Source: Nitrososphaerota archaeon
Lineage (GTDB): Archaea > Thermoproteota > Nitrososphaeria > Nitrososphaerales > Gagatemarchaeaceae
Reading direction: 5' to 3'
Assembly: GCA_016200045.1 (NCBI GenBank)
Contig: JACQFN010000018.1
Span: 62,001-126,000 of the forward strand
Length of the DNA: 64,000 nucleotides
Under the pieces are notes generated by a model. The model was not told the DNA's origin. It saw nothing but the letters and a program-made list of their open reading frames with translations, and searched no databases. Below, one piece after another: positions 8,547 to 15,887 of this stretch; the first letter of the stretch is position 1, and each line of letters begins with the position of its first letter. The translations under genes and the position numbers were made by a program.

Positions 8547-9457
8547 CTTTTCACTCCCCCAGCTGGCACGTGCGATTGGTAGGCTTCAATTCCTCGCGCC
8601 TTGAGCCTTGAAATTATCCTTTTTTCCTTTCCTTCAGGCGCGACCGCGACCACGCTCCCCCCGCCTCCTGCGCCCGTGAGTTTCGCGCCATAGCACCCCA
8701 TTGAGGTAAGTTCCTCCACAAGCGCGTCCAGCTCTCGGGAAGAGACCCCGAGGGTGGCGAGGAGCGCATGGTTGAATGCTAGAAGCCTCCCCAGTCCGAT
8801 CAGGTCCCCTGTTCTGAGTTCTTCAGCGGCCGTCTTGCTCACTCCGCTGATGGAACCTGCCAGGCCGTCGAAGAAGCCTTGGGAGGCGTTCCTGACCGCA
8901 ACCACCTTTGCAATCTGGCCCTTTGTGCTTCTGCTCTTCCCGGTGAACGCGACGAGGAGGGAAAGTCCGTGTTGGGGAACTACCCGTCTTGGTTTGGACC
9001 CGCGACGGAAGAGGACAACTCCTCCCATGGCGCAGACAGTGGGGTCGACCCCCGAAGCCTTCCCGTGGACGTCTGTTTCGCCGACCATCGAGCGGGAAAT
9101 CGTCTCCTCCACGGTAAAGGGGTGGCCCCGAAGCCGGGAGACCGCGGCGACTACGGCGACCATAGTCGCGGCCGACGACCCCAGGCCCGCCCCGTGGGGC
9201 AGGTCGGACTTGATTGAGAGCCTCATCCTTTGACTCCAAGAGAACTCACTTAACAGCGATTGCACGAAGTCCCTTACAGGCTTGAGGCCCGGGGTCCCCG
9301 CAGCGAACCTGTCCGAATCGATCGTGAGCTTCTCAGAGTCAGTCGCCTCGACCCTGACCTTCATCTGGAGCGCAGCGGCGAGGGACCAGGCCCCGTGGAC
9401 GACGAAGTGCTCCCCCGTGATTATGGCCTTCCCCGGGGCCTCGGCTACGGCTTTCAT
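8534..9457 (-). CDS. mvk: Mevalonate kinase
   Basis: 308 residues, GHMP kinase family. N-terminal APGKAIITGEHFVVHG, the ATP-binding loop PHGAGLGSSAATMVAV and the C-terminal KLTGAGGGGSVVAV are the three GHMP motifs. It converts mevalonate to mevalonate 5-phosphate. The ATG at 9457 follows the MEMO stop with a one-base gap; the longer open frame upstream is inside MEMO. The operon order mvk-ipk-GGPP synthase supports the role. Confidence 0.94.
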   Translation of the reverse strand: MKAVAEAPGKAIITGEHFVVHGAWSLAAALQMKVRVEATDSEKLTIDSDRFAAGTPGLKPVRDFVQSLLSEFSWSQRMRLSIKSDLPHGAGLGSSAATMVAVVAAVSRLRGHPFTVEETISRSMVGETDVHGKASGVDPTVCAMGGVVLFRRGSKPRRVVPQHGLSLLVAFTGKSRSTKGQIAKVVAVRNASQGFFDGLAGSISGVSKTAAEELRTGDLIGLGRLLAFNHALLATLGVSSRELDALVEELTSMGCYGAKLTGAGGGGSVVAVAPEGKEKRIISRLKARGIEAYQSHVPAGGVKSWVE

Positions 9458-9458
9458 C

Positions 9459-10298
9459 TCAGACGAACCTGACCGACCCGTATCCGACCACGCTGGACCT
9501 GTCTCCTCCCGTGTCTCCGCTGTTGGCATACTTCAGCAGTTCCCCCTTCTTCATCCCTAGCTCCACGGCAGCCGTCATGACCGCAGCGATCGGCCCGTAT
9601 CCGCAGGCGGTCACCCGAAGCATTTCGAGGCTTTCGTACATGCCCTCGACGTCGAGGCTGACTACCCGCTCGAGGACGGCCAGGTCTTTCGTTCTTGCTT
9701 GCTCGTAGGGTTCGTAGTGCGTCAGGTCTGACGAAGCGATCAGGACCGCCCTCCTGCCCTGGGCGACCTTTCCAATCGCCCTCCCCACGGCGGTAGCAGT
9801 TTCGATGTCCTGGAAGAGCAGCGAGACGGGGAGCAATGGCACTGAATTTCCGTAGATCTCCTGCAGGAATGGGAGCTGCACCTCGAGGGAGTGCTCCAAA
9901 CTGTGTGCGTCCGGGTCGAAGGAGACCACCCCTGCATGGTCCGCGAGCTGTTCAGAGGCCGCCGCGTCTACCTGCAAGGTCCCCAGTGGCGTCTCCCAAC
10001 TGCCTTCTCCAAACGTTGAGACCCCGCTCCCGATTCCGTAATGGTTGGGGGCGGCTATCACGATCAGGTCAGGGGAGGCGAAGGAAGAAGCATGCAGGTA
10101 GGAGTGGGCGGCCACCGGGCCTGAGTACTCGTACCCTGCGTGGGGGGCCACAAAGGCGACCGCGGTCGCACCGCGTCGAGCTGCTGGAGGGAGCTGTCCA
10201 GGCCCCACCGGCCCTTCGTAGCACTTGCGGATCGCCGCCCGAAGGCGTTCCCTGTCGCTCGGATAAAACGAGCCCGCGACTGCAGGCTTTCTTATCAA
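9459..10298 (-). CDS. MEMO1-family protein (AmmeMemoRadiSam system protein B)
   Basis: 279 residues. N-terminal RKPAVAGSFYPSD and the metal-site region FVAPHAGYEYSGPVAAHSY identify the MEMO family, related to class III extradiol dioxygenases, with SSDLTHYEPY further on. The biochemical role in archaea is not settled. It is commonly found beside S2 and mevalonate kinase in archaea, as here. The start is TTG at 10298. Confidence 0.93.
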   Translation of the reverse strand: MIRKPAVAGSFYPSDRERLRAAIRKCYEGPVGPGQLPPAARRGATAVAFVAPHAGYEYSGPVAAHSYLHASSFASPDLIVIAAPNHYGIGSGVSTFGEGSWETPLGTLQVDAAASEQLADHAGVVSFDPDAHSLEHSLEVQLPFLQEIYGNSVPLLPVSLLFQDIETATAVGRAIGKVAQGRRAVLIASSDLTHYEPYEQARTKDLAVLERVVSLDVEGMYESLEMLRVTACGYGPIAAVMTAAVELGMKKGELLKYANSGDTGGDRSSVVGYGSVRFV

Positions 10299-10337
10299 AC
10301 GCAGACCTTGATTGCGAGGCGGGTACCCGAATATAGG

Positions 10338-10964
10338 TTACTCGAGTTCCTCGTCTTTGGGCTCTTCCTCGGCCTTTGTCTCGAAGTCCTCGATGGAGTA
10401 CTTCATCTGTTGGTCTTCGGCGAGGAGCCCCCCGTGCACCAGGGCTGACCTGGCGAGCAGCCAGAATATCGCAGCAATCGACTTCCGGCCCCTGTTGTTC
10501 CCCGGAATCACGAGGTCGACGTCGTCCGTGATGTTGTCTGTGTCACACACTGCGATCACCGGGACCCCAAGCTTTCCTGCCTCGACGATCGCCTGCGTGT
10601 CTGACATCGGGTCAGCCACCACGACCAGCTCGGCGTCAAGGTGCCCGGGGTAAAGCGGGTTGGTAAACGTACCGGGCATGAACCTGCCTATCCGGGGGAC
10701 GGCCCCAGTGAGTTCGCAGAACTTTTCGACAGCGACCCCCCCGTGTTCCCTGCTGGTGTAGACCACGGTGTTCTTCATGCCGACCGCGGCGATGAACTTG
10801 CCGGCGACGTCGATGCGCTGGAGTGTCTTCGAATAGTCGATCATGTGCAGGCCGTCAGGCCTCGGTCGGGCCGTGAACTGCTCCATGGTCTTGGTCCGGA
10901 CGGGCGTCCCGATCCTTATCCCGGTGGCGAGGAGGGCCTTTTCGCTGAGCTGGGGGGCGACCAT
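10338..10964 (-). CDS. rps2: 30S ribosomal protein S2
   Basis: 208 residues. Diagnostic stretches are TGIRIGTPVRTKTMEQF near the start, RPDGLHMIDYSKT, and VVADPMSDTQAIVEAGKLGV. The acidic C-terminus (EEPKDEELE) is usual for archaeal S2. It follows rpoN by 60 nt; the usual rpoK and enolase genes of some archaeal versions of this cluster are absent. The ATG at 10964 is preferred, since no ATG/GTG/TTG lies between it and the upstream in-frame stop. Confidence 0.95.
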   Translation of the reverse strand: MVAPQLSEKALLATGIRIGTPVRTKTMEQFTARPRPDGLHMIDYSKTLQRIDVAGKFIAAVGMKNTVVYTSREHGGVAVEKFCELTGAVPRIGRFMPGTFTNPLYPGHLDAELVVVADPMSDTQAIVEAGKLGVPVIAVCDTDNITDDVDLVIPGNNRGRKSIAAIFWLLARSALVHGGLLAEDQQMKYSIEDFETKAEEEPKDEELE

Positions 10965-11024
10965 CTTGTCGGCGGATCCGGCTTCGTCATCTTCGAGCTG
11001 TGACAGAGTGACGACCCACCAGGC

Positions 11025-11237
11025 CTACTGAAGGTCCGCTTTCCTGCTGTAGAAGGGAAGGACCTGGTCGATTACGTCCACGGAAGAAATCAGCATCCTC
11101 CTGCAGCAGTACCTCTTCAGGCCTAGCTCGTCGAGGACCTTGCCGGCGTCCTCTCCCGCGTTGGCCCTCGACTGGAACGATGCGAACTTGTCCCCGATCA
11201 GCGTTCCGCAGGTGAAGCATCGGATTGGAATCATCAT
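11025..11237 (-). CDS. rpoN: DNA-directed RNA polymerase subunit N (Rpb10)
   Basis: 70 residues. The N-terminal zinc site [15 protein letters not shown] and the later [10 protein letters not shown] complete the atypical CxxCGx(n)CC zinc motif of Rpb10/RpoN. It assembles with RpoD (gene at 12455) in the platform of the archaeal RNA polymerase. It lies 6 nt after S9. Confidence 0.97.
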   Translation of the reverse strand: MMIPIRCFTCGTLIGDKFASFQSRANAGEDAGKVLDELGLKRYCCRRMLISSVDVIDQVLPFYSRKADLQ

Positions 11238-11243
11238 TTTGGA

Positions 11244-11687
11244 TTACCTGTAGCTCTTCTGGCGCTTCCTCCTCGCGCCCGGTCCTCCGAATTTCTTCGG
11301 TTCAGTCTGTCTCGGGTCCCCCGAAAGCAAGTACTTATTGAACGCATTCATCCTTTCCCTCATTTCGGCCCCCCTTACCTGGTCGACGTATGCTCTCGCA
11401 ATCGCCATCGCGGCAGCATCCGCCTGCCCCATGAACCCCCCGCCTGCCACGCTGACGTCGACATCGTACTTGTCCCTCAGTTCGCCCACTATGCTCACCG
11501 GTCCGAGGAGGTGCAGCCTCGCAGGCTCCGGCTCCCAGATTTCGACAGGAGTCCCGTTGATCCTAATCCTGCCGGCCCCGGGCATGATTGCGGCAGTGGC
11601 CCTGGCGGTCTTGCGGGCCCCCGAGTACAGCTTCGGGGCCTTCTTCGCCGGGGTTTTCTGAGGGTTGACCGTGCCTACCCGCTCCAC
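11244..11687 (-). CDS. rps9: 30S ribosomal protein S9
   Basis: 147 residues ending in the characteristic basic tail GPGARRKRQKSYR that reaches the P-site tRNA. The internal VAGGGFMGQADAAAMAIARA is the S9 core. It overlaps the L13 end by 13 nt. The likely start is the first codon at 11687; the next inner starts would shorten an archaeal-type N-terminus. Confidence 0.95.
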   Translation of the reverse strand: MERVGTVNPQKTPAKKAPKLYSGARKTARATAAIMPGAGRIRINGTPVEIWEPEPARLHLLGPVSIVGELRDKYDVDVSVAGGGFMGQADAAAMAIARAYVDQVRGAEMRERMNAFNKYLLSGDPRQTEPKKFGGPGARRKRQKSYR

Positions 11688-12115
11688 CCGAGGTTCTTGG
11701 AAAGTTCGTGCATCGTGACGTATACCGGGACCGGCCTAGTCGCTGCTGTGTCGGGGATAAGGGTCATCTCCGAGCCTTTCACGTCTTCAGGTACCCCGAC
11801 GTACACCCTAAGGTTCTTCATCGCAGCGGCTCCCTTCGGCTTCTTCCGGGGGACCATTCCGCGGACCATCCGCTTGAATATGTTGTCCGGCCTCCTCGGA
11901 TGGATTGGCCCGTAAATCGGGTTGACCCTGCTGCTGATTTCCAGCTTCTCCTTCCACTGCGTAAGGACCGAGTTCCTTGAGCCCGAGATGAGGGCCTTCT
12001 CTGAGTTGACTACCACGACCCTCTTCCCTGACAGGAGGAGCTTGGCGACCTTCGAGGCAAGCCTTCCCGCAATCTGGTCCGTGGCGTCGATGTACACGGT
12101 CCGCTCACTCGACAA
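11675..12115 (-). CDS. rpl13: 50S ribosomal protein L13
   Basis: 146 residues. VYIDATDQIAGRLASKVAKL and the central GPIHPRRPDNIFKRMVRGM are L13 signatures. It lies in the L18e-L13-S9-rpoN operon and overlaps L18e by 11 nt. Confidence 0.96.
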   Translation of the reverse strand: MSSERTVYIDATDQIAGRLASKVAKLLLSGKRVVVVNSEKALISGSRNSVLTQWKEKLEISSRVNPIYGPIHPRRPDNIFKRMVRGMVPRKKPKGAAAMKNLRVYVGVPEDVKGSEMTLIPDTAATRPVPVYVTMHELSKNLGWSG

Positions 12116-12458
12116 GCCTAACCCCGCTGCCCTTCGGAAACTTCTTGAGAAGCTGCTCCAGCGTCACGGCAGACCCTCCGGCTGCGGATATCTTCGCCTT
12201 AGCCGCGCCTGAGAACAAGAACGCCCCCACCACGACCTTATTGTCGATTATGCCCCCGCCCAGCACCTTCCCGGGGACGAGCAGCGCTTCACCGGGAGCG
12301 GCTATCCTCGAGAGTCTCCCCACGTTGATCTCCACCTTGGTCAGGCCGGGCCTCGACAGCATCCTTGAAGCCTCCGCCCATATCCGGGCCTTCCCCGCCT
12401 TCCCCGCGCGCTCAAGCATGACGGCCGCCCTCCTCAGCATCGGGTTAGAAGACGTCAT
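12105..12458 (-). CDS. rpl18e: 50S ribosomal protein L18e
   Basis: 117 residues from the ATG at 12458 (ATGA overlap with rpoD). LSRPGLTKVEINVGRLSRIA and PGKVLGGGIIDNKVVVGAF mark the L15/L18e fold. The open frame extends a further 57 codons upstream, but that is rpoD read out of frame. Confidence 0.96.
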   Translation of the reverse strand: MTSSNPMLRRAAVMLERAGKAGKARIWAEASRMLSRPGLTKVEINVGRLSRIAAPGEALLVPGKVLGGGIIDNKVVVGAFLFSGAAKAKISAAGGSAVTLEQLLKKFPKGSGVRLVE

Positions 12459-13093
12459 TTTGCCGCCGCCTCGATCGATACCTGCATCTCCTTCAGCTTC
12501 TCCTCTAAGAGTTGAATGGCTTTCAGGACAATCTTCTTTGCCGGCAGTCCTCCCGCAGACTCCACGGACAGGATGAACGACCCCTCGGACTTGCCGTCCG
12601 TCAGCACCGACACCGACGAAGGCTGCCACTTCGCGTGCTCCTTCCCCCTCCCGAGCCTTGCATAGGCCTCGAGCTTGACCGACTGTCCCTGGGCCAGCTT
12701 CACGAGGGGTATGGCCTCGCTCACCGGTCTGATCTCCCTGTCCTCAGAGACCAGGTCCCCGGAGTGGACGGTGGAGACCTTGTCCTTCCCTTTGGCGTCC
12801 AGGACGAACAGCACCCTGCACTTGTGACACCCTAGCGGGCTTCCGCAATCGCAAGCCTCAGGAAGAATGTACCTCTCGAGGTCGGTCCTAATCGGGACCA
12901 TCCCCAGCCTGTGCGCGAGTATCTCATCGTAGAGCACAGAAGAGTTCTCGAGAATTACGACGTCGTCGATGGCCATCGACGGGACTTCCGAAAGACAGAA
13001 CCGCCTGACCGCGTTGGCGTAACTGCGGTCGACCCCGTCGAGCTGCAGGCTCACGTAGTTCCCAGTATCCTCTAGCACCTTCACCTTAGCCAT
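12455..13093 (-). CDS. rpoD: DNA-directed RNA polymerase subunit D (Rpb3)
   Basis: 212 residues from the ATG at 13093; a GTG at 13102 would add three residues. N-terminal YANAVRRFCLSEVPSMAIDD is the alpha-motif shared with Rpb3, and EACDCGSPLGCHKCRVLF is a cysteine-rich insert. Fe-S or metal binding in this subunit varies between archaea; here it shows CxC...CxxC. It pairs with RpoL and RpoN. It is the first gene of the minus-strand operon and divergent from S13. Confidence 0.95.
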   Translation of the reverse strand: MAKVKVLEDTGNYVSLQLDGVDRSYANAVRRFCLSEVPSMAIDDVVILENSSVLYDEILAHRLGMVPIRTDLERYILPEACDCGSPLGCHKCRVLFVLDAKGKDKVSTVHSGDLVSEDREIRPVSEAIPLVKLAQGQSVKLEAYARLGRGKEHAKWQPSSVSVLTDGKSEGSFILSVESAGGLPAKKIVLKAIQLLEEKLKEMQVSIEAAAK

Positions 13094-13102
13094 GCCGACC
13101 AC

Positions 13103-13278
13103 CTACTAAATGACAATCGTGCGCCGTTACGAAACGCCCCGTTTCACGCCTCGCGAATGTTTTGGGGTTAAAAAGCTTGTGTAGAAAAATGTCGACGACG
13201 CCCTCCCTGGAAAATCTGGGGGTCGTCTCATGGCCGACCAAGACTTATATCCAGAAAAGCGCGGGCAGGTTCAACAAA
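13103..13278. promoter_or_regulatory. Divergent promoter region rpoD / S13
   Basis: 176 nt between the two divergent ribosomal/RNAP operons. For S13, GACTTATATCC (about 13241-13251) lies about 28-38 nt before the ATG, fitting a leaderless transcript. For rpoD, the minus-strand CTTTTTAACC (about 13165-13175) is a candidate box with a leader of some tens of bases. The open frame continuing upstream of the S13 ATG across this region is judged non-coding. Confidence 0.5.
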
Positions 13279-13776
13279 ATGTCGAGCTCGCAAGAATTCA
13301 GGCACCTTGTCCGGATAGCGGGGAGAGACCTGGAGGGGAGCAAGAAGCTTGTCGTCGCCCTTTCGGACCTGAGGGGGGTGGGCCACAACTTTGCAGGCGT
13401 CGTGATCACCAGGCTGGCCCTCGACCCGAGAACGAGGCTCGGCACGCTGTCAGAGGAACAGGTGAAGGGCATCGAGAAGGCCCTGCACGACTTGGCGAAG
13501 ACCTCGCTTCCGCAGTGGTACTACAACAGGAGAAGGGACCCTTACACTGGAGAGACGAAGCAGCTCCTGGGTTCCGACCTGGATTTCGCGATAAAGAACG
13601 ACGTGGAAGCGGAGAAGAACATCCAGAGCTGGAAGGGGGTGAGGCACAGCCTGGGCCTGAAGGTCAGAGGACAGAGGACAAGGACGACGGGGAGAAAGGG
13701 GGCGACGGTCGGGGTCAGGAAGGCGGCCCTGATCGCAGCGGCCAAGGAGAGCGCCGCGAAGGAAGAGAAGAAGTAG
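13279..13776 (+). CDS. rps13: 30S ribosomal protein S13
   Basis: 165 residues from the ATG at 13279, chosen because FRHLVRIAGRDLEG is the normal S13 N-terminus and a TATA box lies about 30 nt upstream. The C-terminal RGQRTRTTGRKGATVGVRK is the tRNA-contacting tail. It is the first gene of S13-S4-S11, whose orientation is reversed relative to rpoD. Confidence 0.96.
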   Translation: MSSSQEFRHLVRIAGRDLEGSKKLVVALSDLRGVGHNFAGVVITRLALDPRTRLGTLSEEQVKGIEKALHDLAKTSLPQWYYNRRRDPYTGETKQLLGSDLDFAIKNDVEAEKNIQSWKGVRHSLGLKVRGQRTRTTGRKGATVGVRKAALIAAAKESAAKEEKK

Positions 13777-14367
13777 ATGGGTGACCCGAAGAAGGCGCGC
13801 AAGACGTTCAGCAGGCCCAGGAGTCCATGGCGGGCCGACCAGCTTGCTCAGGAGCTCTACCTCCTTGGAACGTTCGGGCTCAGGAACAAGAGGGAGCTGT
13901 GGAAGGCCCAGACCAATCTGAGCTCGGTGAGGAAGCAGGCAAGGACCCTCCTGGCCGCGACCGAGCAGGTTCGGCTGCGTGAGGAAAAGAAGCTGCTGGA
14001 CAGCCTTCGAAGGAAGGGACTGGTCGCCGAAGAAGCGAGCCTCGACGACATCTTGAGTCTGACGGTCGAAGACGTCCTGGGCAGAAGGCTCCAGACAATC
14101 GTTTACAGGAACGGCATGGCGGTCTCCCCGCTCAATTCGCGTCAGCTCGTCGTGCACGGGCACGTCAGAATTGGAGAAAGGGTCATTACGATACCGGGAT
14201 ACGTCGTCAGGAGAGATGAGGAAGGGATGATTCAGCTTTCGGGGGGAGGCAGGAAGGAGGAAGCGCCCCAGGCACCGGCAGAAGCCCCAGCTCCCGTCGA
14301 GGCTCCGCCTCGGGCTGAGGGCCCGGAACAGGGAAAGGCGATGGAAGCTCCCGCAGAGGCGAAGTGA
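13777..14367 (+). CDS. rps4: 30S ribosomal protein S4
   Basis: 196 residues starting directly after the S13 stop. The S4 RNA-binding domain (GRRLQTIVYRNGMAVSPLNS, RQLVVHGHVRIGERVITIPG) lies at about 105-150. The last 35 residues are an Ala/Pro/Glu-rich, probably disordered tail, a common lineage-specific feature. Confidence 0.96.
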   Translation: MGDPKKARKTFSRPRSPWRADQLAQELYLLGTFGLRNKRELWKAQTNLSSVRKQARTLLAATEQVRLREEKKLLDSLRRKGLVAEEASLDDILSLTVEDVLGRRLQTIVYRNGMAVSPLNSRQLVVHGHVRIGERVITIPGYVVRRDEEGMIQLSGGGRKEEAPQAPAEAPAPVEAPPRAEGPEQGKAMEAPAEAK

Positions 14368-14373
14368 TGCAAG

Positions 14374-14781
14374 TTGGCTACCGAAGAAGAAGCTCTGCGC
14401 GACCGGTGGGGAGTGGTCCACATCTACAGCTCCTACAACAACACCATCGTTCACATAACCGACCTGACTGGTTCCGAGACGATATCCTTCTCCTCAGGCG
14501 GAAGGCACGTGAAAGCGGACAGGTTTGAGTCGTCCCCATACGCCGCGATGAGGAGCGCATCCGCCGCGTCCGACGTCGCAAAGGCGAAGGGGATTAGCGG
14601 GGTGCACATCAAGGTCAGGGCGGTCGGCGGGACGGGGCCGCGGACCCCGGGGCCCGGGGCTCAGGCTGCGATCAGGGCGATAGCAAGGGCGGGCTTCAGA
14701 ATCGGCAGGATTGAAGACGTCACCCCGATCCCGCACGATACGACCAGGAAGAAGGGCGGCCGAAGGGGACGGCGCGCGTAG
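14374..14781 (+). CDS. rps11: 30S ribosomal protein S11
   Basis: 135 residues. [20 protein letters not shown] at the start and the C-terminal [19 protein letters not shown]-like tail (here [20 protein letters not shown]) are S11 hallmarks. The likely start is TTG at 14374; the nearby ATG at 14367 is in another frame. Confidence 0.95.
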   Translation: MATEEEALRDRWGVVHIYSSYNNTIVHITDLTGSETISFSSGGRHVKADRFESSPYAAMRSASAASDVAKAKGISGVHIKVRAVGGTGPRTPGPGAQAAIRAIARAGFRIGRIEDVTPIPHDTTRKKGGRRGRRA

Positions 14782-15777
14782 TCACTGTAGCCGCCTCAAT
14801 ACTTCGACCGAGTCCACCTTACCGTCCCCGTCCCTGTCGACTCCTCGGAGAACAGCCGCGAAATCGCCTGAACGATACTTGTGGAACAACGTGTCTGCAA
14901 AGTTGCAGACCCCGATAATGGCCGCCTTCGTCCCCGCACCCGTCAGGCCCGCCGCCACGACGCAGGTGTGTTGGGGGCTCCACGGGTTCTTGACCTTCGC
15001 CACTATCGAGTCCATCTCGGAGCTGTAGGACCGGCCAGCCTGGTCGACGATCGATCCCCAGAACCCCCCCTGCCTGAACCGAACGGGAAGATGGGGGTTA
15101 ATCTCCTGCGACAGGACGTTTGTCCTAGGCCCGCCTACCAGGACCAGGTTCGACTTCTCAAGTTTCTCCGCCTTTACGTCCACGTCGAGCTTCACCGGGA
15201 ACTTCGCAGGGAGTGAGACGAGCTGCCCTAGGGCGAACCCGAGCTGCACTGCATAGTGGCCGTCTCGCGCCTGGGTCTCGCTCTCCCCGTGCTGCAGGGG
15301 GGAGCCGACGACCACCCACCCGTCGAACGTCCCCCCCTTGGTGAATTCCTTGAAGAATCGTCCGATGACGTCAGACCTGTCGAGGGAGCGGAGGCTGGGC
15401 ATGGGTTCCCCCTTGACCGGGAACTCGACGGCGTATCCCCCCGATGACAGGGCGTAGACTGTGGCCTCCCCTCCCCTGATGCGTTCGCGACGGACGGGAG
15501 AGATGAGACCCGACTTCTCCAGCCTTGCTATGTGATAGTACACCGTCTGGTGGTGGGCCCCGATCGAGCGCGCTATCTCGGCGGGGTATTTTTCGCCCGC
15601 TGCCAGGAGAGTAAGGATCCTTTGCCCTACCTTTCCCGACGCGGCCTTGAACTCCGAAGGGTTGGGCGACACAAGGACCCTCTTCGCAACCCCCTCTGGG
15701 GACGAAGGGTCGACGAGGAACTCCTCCTTAGGCAACAAGGGCTTCCGATATGGGACCAATAATAAATGATTATGCAT
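14782..15777 (-). CDS. Winged-helix regulator with S-layer-like domain and C-terminal EF-hand loop
   Basis: 331 residues from the ATG at 15777. About residues 45-110 form an ArsR-like winged helix (GQRILTLLAAGEKYPAEIAR, HHQTVYYHIARLEKSGLISP). The middle and C-terminal part (VLVGGPRTNVLSQEINPHLP) resembles the GGP-x-N domain seen in archaeal S-layer-related proteins. The last 20 residues contain DRDGDGKVDSVE, a canonical EF-hand/dockerin-type calcium loop. No membrane segment is obvious. It is convergent with S11 and divergent from glmS, which it might regulate. DNA binding is inferred from the HTH. Confidence 0.65.
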   Translation of the reverse strand: MHNHLLLVPYRKPLLPKEEFLVDPSSPEGVAKRVLVSPNPSEFKAASGKVGQRILTLLAAGEKYPAEIARSIGAHHQTVYYHIARLEKSGLISPVRRERIRGGEATVYALSSGGYAVEFPVKGEPMPSLRSLDRSDVIGRFFKEFTKGGTFDGWVVVGSPLQHGESETQARDGHYAVQLGFALGQLVSLPAKFPVKLDVDVKAEKLEKSNLVLVGGPRTNVLSQEINPHLPVRFRQGGFWGSIVDQAGRSYSSEMDSIVAKVKNPWSPQHTCVVAAGLTGAGTKAAIIGVCNFADTLFHKYRSGDFAAVLRGVDRDGDGKVDSVEVLRRLQ

Positions 15778-15887
15778 GGTCAAGAGGCGGAGGGGGGCAC
15801 TCGTGGTCGGGCCCTGCACAGAACGCCCTGAACGGTATCGCCCGGCTGTTTGCGGAATTTATTACGGCCGCAGCGGGATCGGCGCGC

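Noticed and set aside
15750-15887. N-terminal extension of GlmS
   Set aside because: Class II amidotransferases need Cys at the processed N-terminus; GTG 15888 supplies it, and the promoter lies in the extension.
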